NCBI GenBank assembly: GCA_016795485.1 | Contig: JAEUHM010000025.1 | Coordinates: 62,001 to 126,000, forward strand | Source of the DNA: Verrucomicrobiaceae bacterium | GTDB lineage: Bacteria; Verrucomicrobiota; Verrucomicrobiia; Verrucomicrobiales; Verrucomicrobiaceae | DNA length: 64,000 nucleotides | Direction of reading: 5' to 3' | Translations under genes and position numbers: made by a program | Notes under the pieces: model-generated | The model's database searches: none | Told to the model about the DNA's origin: nothing | The model's input: only the letters and a program-made list of their open reading frames with translations | Shown: piece after piece, positions 45,533 to 55,170 of the stretch | How positions within the stretch are numbered: position 1 is the first letter of the stretch | Layout of the letters: every line of letters starts with the position of its first letter

Positions 45533-48500
45533 TCAGTAGGAAACTGGCGTTGTTGATACGACTGGAGCATCTAAATCTATGACGGGAACTACGGGAGGCT
45601 GACCTGGGGGAGGTGGCACGATGGGAGGTGGGGGTGGGGTAGGGGGCGGCGCTGGAGGTGGCGTAGGCGGTATAATCTGAGGGCGGAGGGTAAGCGCCGC
45701 GGGATCATAAGGAAGCTGATGCACCGGCATAGACCATTTATGTTTTTGGTCAGACTTGAATGTTTTGCGACCCCCTGGCGTGTCCGGTTTCCAATCGCCA
45801 TGATTAACCCCCTTGGGCCACTTGCTCCCTGGGTAGTCAGAAGGATGGATGCCGGACTCATAGATGACGTCTGGACCTCTACGTTTCCCAGGACCGTAGT
45901 CGAAGACTGTTTTTGGAAACATTTGATCGGTTTGTTTCGCGCCTAAATCCTTATCGTTGTGGTAGTTAATACCGGTGCGAGAGGCCTTCTGGGTATTTGG
46001 ATGATTCGACCCTTTCGGCCGAGGTGGTGGAAGCGGCAGCTGTGTGCCATACCCGCCTTCATCTACAAACTCGCCGCCCTCATATTCAGGGTCCTGCCGA
46101 GTACGCGAACCACCCCGTGAATTCGGAGCGGTATTCCCGCCCTTTGCTTTCAATGCTGCACCAACTCTGGATCCCAAGCGACTGCCGATCTTTGCACCGC
46201 CCAATCCTCCGATAAGTCCTCCGACATTGCCTGCTATCTCGTAGACGTAGTCATCCCTCTCCTCTTCGGTTAGGGAACCATCGTCGTTGGCCAACGCAGA
46301 AGCAGCATCTACTGTGCTCTTCACCGCGTGGACAGTCAATCCCACCCCGACCACAGCCATCCCGATTCCCACTGCTTTGGCCGCAGCCAGCATCCCGAGC
46401 CCCGCTAGAAGAGCCGGGGCACCAGCCATAAGAGCCCCAACTGCGAGCCCCGCGACTGCAGCGCCAGCTGCGACACCGAGAACGCCACCCCATGTCCATA
46501 GCCCATACGGATCAAACGCCGAAAAGGGATTGTGCTTCACATAAGCGTAAGTGTTCGTTCCATCAATGAACTCCATCGGGTCAGGGGTGAGAAACAACCC
46601 GGTGTCGATGTCCCGCTCGCGGAAGCCTTCGTGGAGGAAGTTGGGAGTATCTGCCTCTTTTGACGATGCCGCCATGCGGACAGGAGCGGAACCCTGCGTT
46701 AACGTGGTGGGCTTTCCGAACCCATCATACGTACGGAGGGAGGTTAGGCTCCGGTTTGCGGAAGTCGTTGCGATGACATCACCTCTGCCATTGTGGTGCG
46801 CCAGTATCGGCTCTGGAGAGGAAGACCCCTCAAGCACATAGGTTAGCCCTCCGACCCCGCCTTCCATGCCTACACCCCGGACCATTTGACGTTCCGGCAC
46901 GGAAGCTGTCGTGTTCCACTCCACAGCACTCTGCTGACCCATGTAGCTGATGTTCGTCGTAACGCCCTCTGCGGTGCGGGTTATCCGGCGGCCGCGGTAA
47001 TCCGTCGTGAATTGCTGGATCCCTTCCGGGGTTGTTAGCTTCTTCAGATTTCCCTCGTCATCGTACTCAAACCGATGGGTAATTGTCGATCCGGTCTGAT
47101 ACGATGTGAGATTACCGGTGACGGAGTGATAAGCCAACTTGGTCACCTGACCGGTGGAGGTTTCAGTTATTTTCCGGAGTTGGTTCAGCCCTCCTGTGTC
47201 ATACTCGTAGACTGAGGACTCTTCTAGTCCATTTTGGGTCCGAAACTCGCGGGTAGTACGTCGGTCCCCTCGATCGTAGGTGTAAGTGGATGCACGCCAC
47301 TCCGTCCACGTTCCGGTAGAAACGGGTGACTGTTGCAGGATTTCGTCTGTCATTCGATACGCCTTGTCGTACCCCACGCTCCGAAGCCGCCTTGATGCAC
47401 CGCCCCAACTCTTGTTTGGACTGCGTTCATCGACAAAACGGACATTCCCCGCCGCATCGAAGGAATACACGACTGAATACAGACTAACCTGAGCAGGCGT
47501 CCTAACCTGGATGACTTGGGATGTCATTCTCCCTAACTTATCGTAACTGTAGTCGGTTATGAGACCGGAGGGGAGTTCCTGGCGAATCACCTGGTCGTTG
47601 GCGTTGTAGCGCCACTTTGTCACGCGATCGCCCTCGGTCTGGACGCTGAGTCTCCCCAAGCTATCAAAGGTCCTAAAGAGGCTGAGCCCGCTCGAGGAAA
47701 CTGTTGAAGTACGATTCCCCAAAAGATCATTCTGGTGGACGAACGTTACGCCATTCGAAGTTTCGGTCGCCAGCCGGTCCCATTTGTCATAAGTATACGA
47801 GACATTTTTCTTTGCGTCCGCCGAGTCCGTAACCGACAGTAAGTTTCCGGAAGCGTCATACGCGTAAGTCCTCCGCGCCGCGCCCACTTTTTCCCTTATC
47901 ACCCGGTTGAGGTTGTCGTGCTCTTCAACGAGGACCGAATCCGATGTGGCCCCCGCCTCTCTCATACGCAGCAACCTATGTGAGTCATACTCCCACACTG
48001 ATGATTTAGTCGCACCTGGGCGCGTCATGGACACCCGCCGCCCAAACCCGTCATATTGGAGCAGGGTCTTTTTTCCGAGCCCGTCAATTACTTGTGTTAC
48101 GTTTCCTACAGGGTCGAGCTGCACCTTCGTCGTCGAACCATCCGGGCGCGTGATCGATTCCTGCCGCCCGAATGTGTCGTAACCGTACGAGGTCACCAAC
48201 CCATTTTGGTCCATCACACTTTTCACTCTTCCTGCCAAGTCACGCTGAAATGTGATGAACGTTACAAAGGTCGGTGAAGCGCTATCAGCGATCCGTGCGC
48301 CAGGAAACTCGATTTGGCCAAGCTGCCCAAGTGCATCATAACGATATATCGTCGAATTGCCAAGGGCGTCGGTCTTTTTGGAAATACGCCCAGCAAGCGT
48401 GTAAGAGGTTGAATAAGTTGACCTTTTTGCGTTACCAGACAGCCCGTCAGGTGCACTCGGCAGTGAGGTCTGAACCAACCTGCCGGCTGCATCATACTTG

Positions 48501-51500
48501 TGGCTGGTAAGCCCACCCATCAGATCCTTTACTGAGACAATGTTGCCAAGTTCATCGTAGCTGTATTCAATGGTGCCACCTGGGCTCCCAGGCGCGGGGG
48601 ACTCTAACCTAACCTTGAGCCGACGACCCAACTCGTCATATTCAGCTGTTGCCAGAAGCGCGTTGTCGTGGTCCCGCCACTCATAAGGATCACCGAACAC
48701 AGTATGCTTGACGAAGGAAGAGCGGTTATCAGGCGTCACTACCTCTACGACTTTTCCTAGCGCATCACGCCTCATGATCGTCGCCTGGTTGAGATTGTTG
48801 ACCAGACCGCTAACCTTCCCAAAACCATCGTATGTAATGGACGTTCGCGAAGTCTTTAGCGTGGGGTAAGTCTGGTAGGCCTTCTCCATCGCAACAGGGC
48901 GACCAAGGTCATCATAATCAATTGATGTAGTGAAATCGCGGGGATCTATGACCCGAGTAACCCAGTTGCTTGACTGAGCATACTCGAACTCAAACTCCAT
49001 CTCCGAAGGCCCTGCGGAAATGACCCTTCCAGCCTTGTCATAGGAAACCAAGATGGTTACGTTGGTGGGATCAGAAAAACGTATTGGGCGACCCAAGACA
49101 TCGTAATTAATTGCACTGCCCGAGTCTGTCGTTTCCGCTACGCCATCCCAATCAAGATCAACCGTAATACGTTCGAGATTACCGTTCACTGAAGAATAAT
49201 CGTATAACGTCGGCGTTCCATCAGGTTCGACCGCCGCAGTGACGCGACCAGCGTTATCGTAAAAGGTGGAATAGGTCGGCCTACCATTCGCCAATGGCGG
49301 TAGCTCCACTTTCGTTAGGCGTCCGCCACTGTCGTATGTGTAATTGGTTAAGTAACCCCGGGCATCGCGTTTTGAAGCCACTTGGCCATATGTTGTGTAT
49401 GTGTAGTGGGTAGTGACAGGGTTGAGTGCCGAACCTTCGACCACCTTGATTATCCGGCCTGTGTTATTCGGGAAGAATGTGGTTTTCCTGTCTTTACACC
49501 AATCTGGATCACTGCTCGCACGGTGGTTAATGATGGTGGTGACCACACCGGGAAACGTGCTCTCATAACGCCGAGTTTGGCTTGCAAGTTCGACATTGCT
49601 AGGTGATACACGGGCGAGGGAGGTTACAAAGCCTTGGGGAGTTCTCGTGATGACAGTTTTCCCCGTGGGACTTTTTAGTTCAATTGGATTCCGCTTGGCG
49701 TCGTAAGTGACAGTAGTAGCCTCAAGCGCAGCATTCGAGACCACAGTGGGCTGTTCAAATCTTTCGAAGAGGCCCTCCCACTTTTTCGGGGCGGGCAATT
49801 CGTCACCATACGAAGCCGTTTCAGCTTTGCCGTTAGTAGAGACATGCTCTGCCAAAGCCATGCCAGCTCCTCGGTCAAATCGCCATGTTTCGTATCCTAA
49901 GGGGCTGATCACTCGGGTTTTTGACAGGCTACAAACAACATCAACGGACGATGGGTTTGTGAAAGCGGTCACTTGGCTGGGTTCTTCAAAAGACCAAACT
50001 CGTGTATTGGCACCGGACGCATCCGTCACAGTCACAGCGCCTGGCCCAGCATGAAGAACTGGCGCACGATCCTTCGCCACAACCGTGGTTACCACCAGAG
50101 TGTTATTCAAGGCCATCAGTTGTTTGGCGTCCTGCTTGATCGTCTTGACCATGCGCGGATATCCTGGAACAACAAAGTTCGTATATGTATTCTTATCCGT
50201 GCCAGGATAGGCGACGGTCTGGCGGTATCGGTTGTTGGAAGCCCACTCAAATTCTAGCTTCTCACCCACCCCGTTGGATATTCCAGCCAGATCCACGTGG
50301 TAACATGCCCGACTGCCTGACCCGTCTAAAGTCAGGGATTCAGCACCAACGTCATAACCATGATAGAGAACTCTATCCATTGGCTGGGTGACAGTAGCCA
50401 AAAGTGGCACACCACCAGCCCTCAATGGAACCGTTGTATAAGTGTATTTGCATTCGTGGCCTGCAGAGTTAGCCACTCGTTCTATTTTGCCGTTTTTCCC
50501 AATCGTGATGATGAGGCGGTGGGCTTCACGAAGAGGATCGGAAATCGTCGATGGAATCAAAGCGTCCCCCGTTTTGTAGTTATACACCAAGCTATTTCCC
50601 CTCCCGTCTTCTGCTCTTACCATCCGAGCATAATCCATCGTGGTCGATTTTGGTCCGAGGCCGATAGTCCTCCGCACCGCAGTTTTGGAGTAAACCATCC
50701 TTTCCCCATTGTTCCGCGTATAAATATATTCCGTAGATGACTCAGTCAGTTCGGACAACGCTTCAGTGGCCGAGATAGTGGACCAAGGCTCAAGCTCATA
50801 TTCACCGCCGACTTGGCGAAATGATAAGGCTGATCCATGATAATCGGTTAGCGTTACCGTTGTTGTGCCCTCTGTGTTACTCTTTACCAAAACAGGCGCA
50901 ATACTGGTTGTCCATCCTGCGCCCAGCGGGAGCGCAGGATTGCTCCACGGCTGAACTGTTTTCTCATGCCAGACCGCAGGCACAAGCGTCCGCACCATTC
51001 GAAGCGGCATGCCTGTCGTTCCAGTGCTTGCATTAAGATCTATAGCACTAAGACTTAAGCGGCCCGAGAACGTATCCACAGCGCCTGTCATGGATTCCAC
51101 ACCCACGACTTGCCCTTGTTTTTGTGAAGTTTGCTCATGGATAGGCACTCCAGAGAAACTTACAGAGCGGCCAGCTGAGCCCGACAGTAGGTGTGGACGC
51201 ACTTGTGGTAGGTTAAGCGTATCAGCACCGGCTTCATCATTGTCGCTCGGCGGCTCGTTAGGCTCTGATTCAGTGGGGTCCGCTGGGAGGACTTCGTGAG
51301 TATCATACTCGAGAGTAACCCAAGCTAGCTGGCTTCCCTGGGTCCGTTCAGTTTTTGTGGCAAGAAACTCCTGATCACCCCATGTGGAACCTTGACGCAA
51401 AAACAACCTCAAGCTGCCGATATAATTGGAATCTTCTGTCGGGTCCTCCTCCCCCTCATATTTTGACAGAGTGTGTTCTCTTATTTTATAGTGTGCAGCG

Positions 51501-53146
51501 ATTGGGGTTGGCGATGCGGCGAGCGAAGATACGATGTCACCGAGAGTTTCCGGCTCGGGGTCCGACGAACAAACAATCTGGGCCGCTGCACTACGTCTTT
51601 CCACGGTCTTCGATGCGGTCGACGAAAAACTGTATGGCGGTTCAGGCAAGGGGTCAGGAATCTGGGCGAGATCGGTGTACCAAGAAAGATCATTGTAATA
51701 CCATCTGACAAAGTTCTCAGCCACATCGCCTCCTGAACGCAACCCCCCAGCACCTAGTTCTTTAACCTTGTACGCACGCTCTGCCTTCGCTCTTACATCC
51801 GGCCAGCTAATCGCAGGATTAGTCCAATACGGAGCGGATCCTTCCTCAACCGACCAGCCAATCGTTGCCGAGTTAAAGTCAGGGAAACTCGTCCAAGTTG
51901 CGCGCCAGTTGGTTTCTGCGTGGTCGTTGGTGAACAACTGGGGTCCGGGGACTTCAAACATCTCCCGTTCATCTGGGACACCGGGTTCGAGTTCCCATTG
52001 TCCGTCGCCATTCAGGTCAACCCACGCAAACTCACCTGCTCCATGGTTCATTTTTGTCCACGACTCACCCTCGTCGTAAGTTCCGTTCTCATTTATATCA
52101 AACCAACTTGGAGTGTAGAACTCCGCCGATACATCTTGGGTTTTCCCCGCTACCCAGGAAAAGGACTGGGGTGTTCCGTAAAGAAGGTAATAGTAAACCT
52201 TCTCCGGTTGTGATCCGTCGTTGGGCTTGCGCCAATCGCCAGGGCTAGGTGTCGGATAGGCCCCGTCTTCTGGGTTGCTACCTCCACGGGGCTTGTCCCA
52301 AATAGCCAATTCTTTCATCTTGGTAAGCCCAGTGAATCTCGACGTAAATGGATTCGTAGTGACTCGTTTCTTGCCACGATCAGTTAAATTGGGAATAAGC
52401 GAAGCCGGGATTTTAGCAGGCAAAAAGCTTTTCCGTATCGACTTGCCAAGTTCGACGTAATCATCTAATCGCTGAGTGATCGTTGTATGTGTGATCTGAG
52501 GCGTAGCGCCTTGGGACACTTGTTCCTCTGCACCATTTCCAGATGCAACAGGTGGAGGCACGATGGCCGAAGACATCCAGTCTTGGGAAAAAAGCTGTGC
52601 AACGCTTTCTGGGTCTGCCCAGTTCACTTGCTCTCCCAGGTTGACGTTTTGTGTCGGGCTAAGCTGTGGAATTTCAAAATTAAACAATCCCTTCACTTGG
52701 CCAATAGTGGCAACGCTGTAATCATTCATCCCAAAACCGGCGGGCAACCCGGGCGGAAGGTGCACCCCAAAAGCCTGCAATCGCGCTTGGAACATCCCCG
52801 CTAGATTTTTTGCTTGGCCGAGATTCGCAGCGGCGAAGTCCATGGCTGAAGCTTGGTTGAGGTTCCAACTCGCGATAAGATTCTCAATGTCCTCTCCTGC
52901 TCCCCCAGGCAATGAAATGTTCATTTTATCTCTTGCCGCCAAAGCAAACGCCTTGAGTTGCCCGATGTTTATAGCAGCAAAGTCGTTCCGAGATGCAGAA
53001 GGGTTCAAAACTCCGTGCTGCGCCCACCACTCAGGCTCGCCCATTGCCTGAGTTGAAATGATGCAGCCGACCACAGGGTATACAAAAATGGACTGCCTGA
53101 ACCTGACCATCCAAGGCTTTTTTCGTTCACTGAAAGTTGTATTCAT
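45533..53146 (-). CDS. Full-length secreted Rhs/YD-repeat polymorphic toxin
   Basis: A 2537-aa protein. An N-terminal membrane or signal segment (VYPVVGCIISTQAMG) is followed by three short repeats of the type NDFAAINIGQLKAFA, MDFAAANLGQAKNLA and NDYSVATIGQVKGLF, a hallmark of verrucomicrobial Rhs proteins. The middle (~700-2150) is dense YD/Rhs repeats (YDSGGRLTKVELPP, YDELGRRLKVRLE, YDALGQLGQIEFPG). The core ends near residue 2215 at LTPDPMEFIDGTNTYAYVKH and FDPYGLW. A hydrophobic segment, an unknown cargo (RTGINYHNDKDLGAKQTD, GPDVIYESGIHPSDYPGSKW, KTFKSDQKHKW) and a proline-rich tail ending PPVVPVIDLDAPVV follow. The Rhs shell encloses the cargo and delivers it to competitors or hosts. No VgrG or PAAR partner is in the window. 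Confidence 0.93.
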   Translation of the reverse strand: MNTTFSERKKPWMVRFRQSIFVYPVVGCIISTQAMGEPEWWAQHGVLNPSASRNDFAAINIGQLKAFALAARDKMNISLPGGAGEDIENLIASWNLNQASAMDFAAANLGQAKNLAGMFQARLQAFGVHLPPGLPAGFGMNDYSVATIGQVKGLFNFEIPQLSPTQNVNLGEQVNWADPESVAQLFSQDWMSSAIVPPPVASGNGAEEQVSQGATPQITHTTITQRLDDYVELGKSIRKSFLPAKIPASLIPNLTDRGKKRVTTNPFTSRFTGLTKMKELAIWDKPRGGSNPEDGAYPTPSPGDWRKPNDGSQPEKVYYYLLYGTPQSFSWVAGKTQDVSAEFYTPSWFDINENGTYDEGESWTKMNHGAGEFAWVDLNGDGQWELEPGVPDEREMFEVPGPQLFTNDHAETNWRATWTSFPDFNSATIGWSVEEGSAPYWTNPAISWPDVRAKAERAYKVKELGAGGLRSGGDVAENFVRWYYNDLSWYTDLAQIPDPLPEPPYSFSSTASKTVERRSAAAQIVCSSDPEPETLGDIVSSLAASPTPIAAHYKIREHTLSKYEGEEDPTEDSNYIGSLRLFLRQGSTWGDQEFLATKTERTQGSQLAWVTLEYDTHEVLPADPTESEPNEPPSDNDEAGADTLNLPQVRPHLLSGSAGRSVSFSGVPIHEQTSQKQGQVVGVESMTGAVDTFSGRLSLSAIDLNASTGTTGMPLRMVRTLVPAVWHEKTVQPWSNPALPLGAGWTTSIAPVLVKSNTEGTTTVTLTDYHGSALSFRQVGGEYELEPWSTISATEALSELTESSTEYIYTRNNGERMVYSKTAVRRTIGLGPKSTTMDYARMVRAEDGRGNSLVYNYKTGDALIPSTISDPLREAHRLIITIGKNGKIERVANSAGHECKYTYTTVPLRAGGVPLLATVTQPMDRVLYHGYDVGAESLTLDGSGSRACYHVDLAGISNGVGEKLEFEWASNNRYRQTVAYPGTDKNTYTNFVVPGYPRMVKTIKQDAKQLMALNNTLVVTTVVAKDRAPVLHAGPGAVTVTDASGANTRVWSFEEPSQVTAFTNPSSVDVVCSLSKTRVISPLGYETWRFDRGAGMALAEHVSTNGKAETASYGDELPAPKKWEGLFERFEQPTVVSNAALEATTVTYDAKRNPIELKSPTGKTVITRTPQGFVTSLARVSPSNVELASQTRRYESTFPGVVTTIINHRASSDPDWCKDRKTTFFPNNTGRIIKVVEGSALNPVTTHYTYTTYGQVASKRDARGYLTNYTYDSGGRLTKVELPPLANGRPTYSTFYDNAGRVTAAVEPDGTPTLYDYSSVNGNLERITVDLDWDGVAETTDSGSAINYDVLGRPIRFSDPTNVTILVSYDKAGRVISAGPSEMEFEFEYAQSSNWVTRVIDPRDFTTSIDYDDLGRPVAMEKAYQTYPTLKTSRTSITYDGFGKVSGLVNNLNQATIMRRDALGKVVEVVTPDNRSSFVKHTVFGDPYEWRDHDNALLATAEYDELGRRLKVRLESPAPGSPGGTIEYSYDELGNIVSVKDLMGGLTSHKYDAAGRLVQTSLPSAPDGLSGNAKRSTYSTSYTLAGRISKKTDALGNSTIYRYDALGQLGQIEFPGARIADSASPTFVTFITFQRDLAGRVKSVMDQNGLVTSYGYDTFGRQESITRPDGSTTKVQLDPVGNVTQVIDGLGKKTLLQYDGFGRRVSMTRPGATKSSVWEYDSHRLLRMREAGATSDSVLVEEHDNLNRVIREKVGAARRTYAYDASGNLLSVTDSADAKKNVSYTYDKWDRLATETSNGVTFVHQNDLLGNRTSTVSSSGLSLFRTFDSLGRLSVQTEGDRVTKWRYNANDQVIRQELPSGLITDYSYDKLGRMTSQVIQVRTPAQVSLYSVVYSFDAAGNVRFVDERSPNKSWGGASRRLRSVGYDKAYRMTDEILQQSPVSTGTWTEWRASTYTYDRGDRRTTREFRTQNGLEESSVYEYDTGGLNQLRKITETSTGQVTKLAYHSVTGNLTSYQTGSTITHRFEYDDEGNLKKLTTPEGIQQFTTDYRGRRITRTAEGVTTNISYMGQQSAVEWNTTASVPERQMVRGVGMEGGVGGLTYVLEGSSSPEPILAHHNGRGDVIATTSANRSLTSLRTYDGFGKPTTLTQGSAPVRMAASSKEADTPNFLHEGFRERDIDTGLFLTPDPMEFIDGTNTYAYVKHNPFSAFDPYGLWTWGGVLGVAAGAAVAGLAVGALMAGAPALLAGLGMLAAAKAVGIGMAVVGVGLTVHAVKSTVDAASALANDDGSLTEEERDDYVYEIAGNVGGLIGGLGGAKIGSRLGSRVGAALKAKGGNTAPNSRGGSRTRQDPEYEGGEFVDEGGYGTQLPLPPPRPKGSNHPNTQKASRTGINYHNDKDLGAKQTDQMFPKTVFDYGPGKRRGPDVIYESGIHPSDYPGSKWPKGVNHGDWKPDTPGGRKTFKSDQKHKWSMPVHQLPYDPAALTLRPQIIPPTPPPAPPPTPPPPPIVPPPPGQPPVVPVIDLDAPVVSTTPVSY
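46530..46662 (-). repeat. Rhs core direct repeat, copy in the full-length gene
   Basis: This is the partner of 44073-44205, with two differences in 133 bases. It lies at the junction between the conserved Rhs shell and the variable cargo, so recombination here would keep the shell and replace everything downstream. Confidence 0.95.
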
Positions 53147-53281
53147 TGGGCTCGGCTAGTTGATTTGCTCAAAGATCCAGGATGCCGGAAGCAAGCCGGG
53201 GCAGTAAAGCGCCCAAACCTGAAACATGGCATGCCACAAAGGGACTGAAGGGATGATGCTTAGGTTTTGCGGCGCAAGTGA

Positions 53282-54494
53282 CTATGGGGTAGGTCCGTTT
53301 GTAAATGGCCCCATGCTTATGTCACCTTGGGGGAAGATTAGCAAAGCTCCTTTTACGCTAACATTGCCACCAAATTCTGCATGCCCGGCAGTCAACCTCG
53401 TGTTAGTAACAGATGTGCCATCTGCCGCCAGCCCCACTTCAGAAATCAATAACTCCGCTGGCTTGATAACCGAGTTCTTTTTCGTTTCTGCGCTGGACCC
53501 CGAACCCGTATCTTGCCATACCTCGAAACGGTCTTTCGCTGAGATCGTGCCATAACTCAGATATGAAAGCCCAGAATCACTTGGGGTAGCATAACTTTGT
53601 TCGAATTGCGTCGAAGTGAGGACTGCGCGTGATGACCCAGAGGTGTCACCCGATAATGGCAGCGAGATGCCGCCAGAACTCAACTCAAGAATTTCTCTGT
53701 CTAAGTTCCGCCAACTCCAGATGAGATTGTCCGTTGAACCCTGTGAAGCGCACGACGGGCAAACCCGATACCACCTCGGTTGTCGTCGTACGCTCTTCGG
53801 GTACCCACACATCTGATACTGTTGGAACCTGACCGACAACCCCCCAGCCCGGAGGACCAATTTCCTCATGCCCGCCGATGACCTGCCACTCGGATGAAGG
53901 CACCGAATAACCACCAACAACCCCCCAGCCAGTCACAGGCTCAAGGTGTGAGCCCACTTGAACTGTTCTTGTCCGTGTCTCAGTACGGGCTGGTGAGATT
54001 TCAATACCGTCAGCGTCATACTCGGCGGGTATGGCCTCCTCATACGACTCCGTCTGATAATCAATGACTTCCTGGTAGTCAACAATCGTCCATCCATATT
54101 CATCGACCCACTGGGTTGTGCTCACCCAACCCCAGTCCTCGACCCACGTAGTTGCTCCCGCAGTCGGTCCATACTGATCAACCCACGTCGTCTCAGACCG
54201 CCAAAACCCGGGGATGACGATTTCTCTTTCAACAGTTGTGGTGGTTTCTTTGACATCGATCGCAAACGCCGAACTGTTGACCCCCGTAAGCCGTCCGATC
54301 TCCAACTTGCCATCTACCGTTGCCAAATTCCCAACGACCAAGTTCTGCGCTTGAATATCATTTGCAATTGCAACCGAAGTCACACAGTAATGGGTAGTTA
54401 TTATAGGAATAATTAGGCTTGCGAACGCTTTTTTCAGTCTGGAGCTAATGGGCACTGAAGGCGAATATAATGACGGATTTGGATCGTACTTCAT
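53282..54494 (-). pseudogene. Secreted Trp-rich fibre-like protein, frameshifted
   Basis: Two overlapping frames appear to be one gene. The first runs from ATG 54494 (MKYDPNPSLYSPSVPISSRL, then a hydrophobic export segment) through a Trp/Glu-rich region (FWRSETTWVDQYG, WVEDWGWVSTTQWVDEYGW, WGVVGGYSVPSSEWQVIGGH) and drifts into nonsense before its stop at 53685. The second is open from 53920 and becomes protein-like at DNLIWSWRNLDREILEL, continuing to FTNGPTP and a stop at 53282. A shift of +1 near 53730-53745 joins VVRFTGFNGQ to DNLIW. The joined product would be about 400 aa. The C-terminal part looks like a beta-rich fibre, and I cannot name the family. The gene lies 135 bases upstream of the Rhs gene on the same strand. 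Confidence 0.6.
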
Positions 54495-54825
54495 GGCGAT
54501 TTGTGGGTGCAACGGTCGACAGGTTTTGGCACAATAATTTGAGAAAAGTATCTTGGTGGTTTTACCAGAATGCGATGGAATCCAGCAACTTTTTTCTTAT
54601 CTCACAACAAATTAGCCATAATAAAGGTCGAGGCGAAAAGTCGACTACACCAGAGAATGCTTGGGAAATATAGGAATATGGGGGCATTGCATTGGTTTTT
54701 TGCTTGCATGCCAAGATGATGTCTTCAAAAAATCGCTCAGTATAGCCCTTCCGTTCTCGCTTGGCGTCCGGCTAGGCTGCTGTTTGCGCGGCACTTCCAT
54801 CCTTCTATGCTCAGAGAGCGCGGAA
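54495..54825. other. Intergenic stretch without recognised gene
   Basis: This AT-richer segment lies between the frameshifted gene and the terminator of the next unit. The short frames in it have no signal peptide, motif or plausible start context. Nothing further is seen in it. Confidence 0.5.
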
Positions 54826-54866
54826 AACAAAAAACCGCACTGCTCTTGGCGGAGCGGTGCGGTTCT
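54826..54866 (-). terminator. Rho-independent terminator for the 54.9-59 kb gene run
   Basis: The arms AACCGCACTGCTC (54833-54845) and GAGCGGTGCGGTT (54852-54864) form a 13-base stem with one G-U type mismatch around a 6-base loop. On the minus strand the stem is followed by a run of T (complement of 54828-54834). It lies about 30 bases after the stop of the cysteine-rich lipoprotein gene, the last gene of that run. Confidence 0.85.
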
Positions 54867-54895
54867 CGGAAAAGTCGGAGACTTTGGCTCAGTGA

Positions 54896-55054
54896 TTAAT
54901 GAGCGTGGCCGCTTTTGCAGCACTTGCCGTCTTTGCCGCAGCACGCAGCGGCGGGCTTGGAGCAGGAGCTGCAGCCGGATGACTTGTCGCAGGTCTTGCA
55001 AGAAGTGAGGCTCATGACGGCGGCCAGGGCGAAGAGAGAGAAGATTTTGTTCAT
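54896..55054 (-). CDS. Cysteine-rich mini-lipoprotein
   Basis: A 52-aa protein. ATG 55054 (MNKIFSLFALAAVMSLTSCK) gives a lipoprotein signal peptide with lipobox LTSC (C19). The mature peptide of 34 residues holds eight cysteines (19, 22, 28, 31, 38, 39, 45, 46) counting the lipidated one, plus a His-Ala-His end, so binding of soft metals is plausible. It is the last gene of the minus-strand run and is followed by a strong terminator. Similar small Cys-rich lipoproteins are common but mostly uncharacterised. Confidence 0.75.
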   Translation of the reverse strand: MNKIFSLFALAAVMSLTSCKTCDKSSGCSSCSKPAAACCGKDGKCCKSGHAH

Positions 55055-55170
55055 AATGAGTTGGTTATTCGTTTGAGTTTGAGTGCTTGGATGCGGCTGC
55101 CAGGATTGACAGACGCACCTGAAACATACGTAGACAGCAAACAGGAGTTGCGTCAATCCTTTACGCAGGG

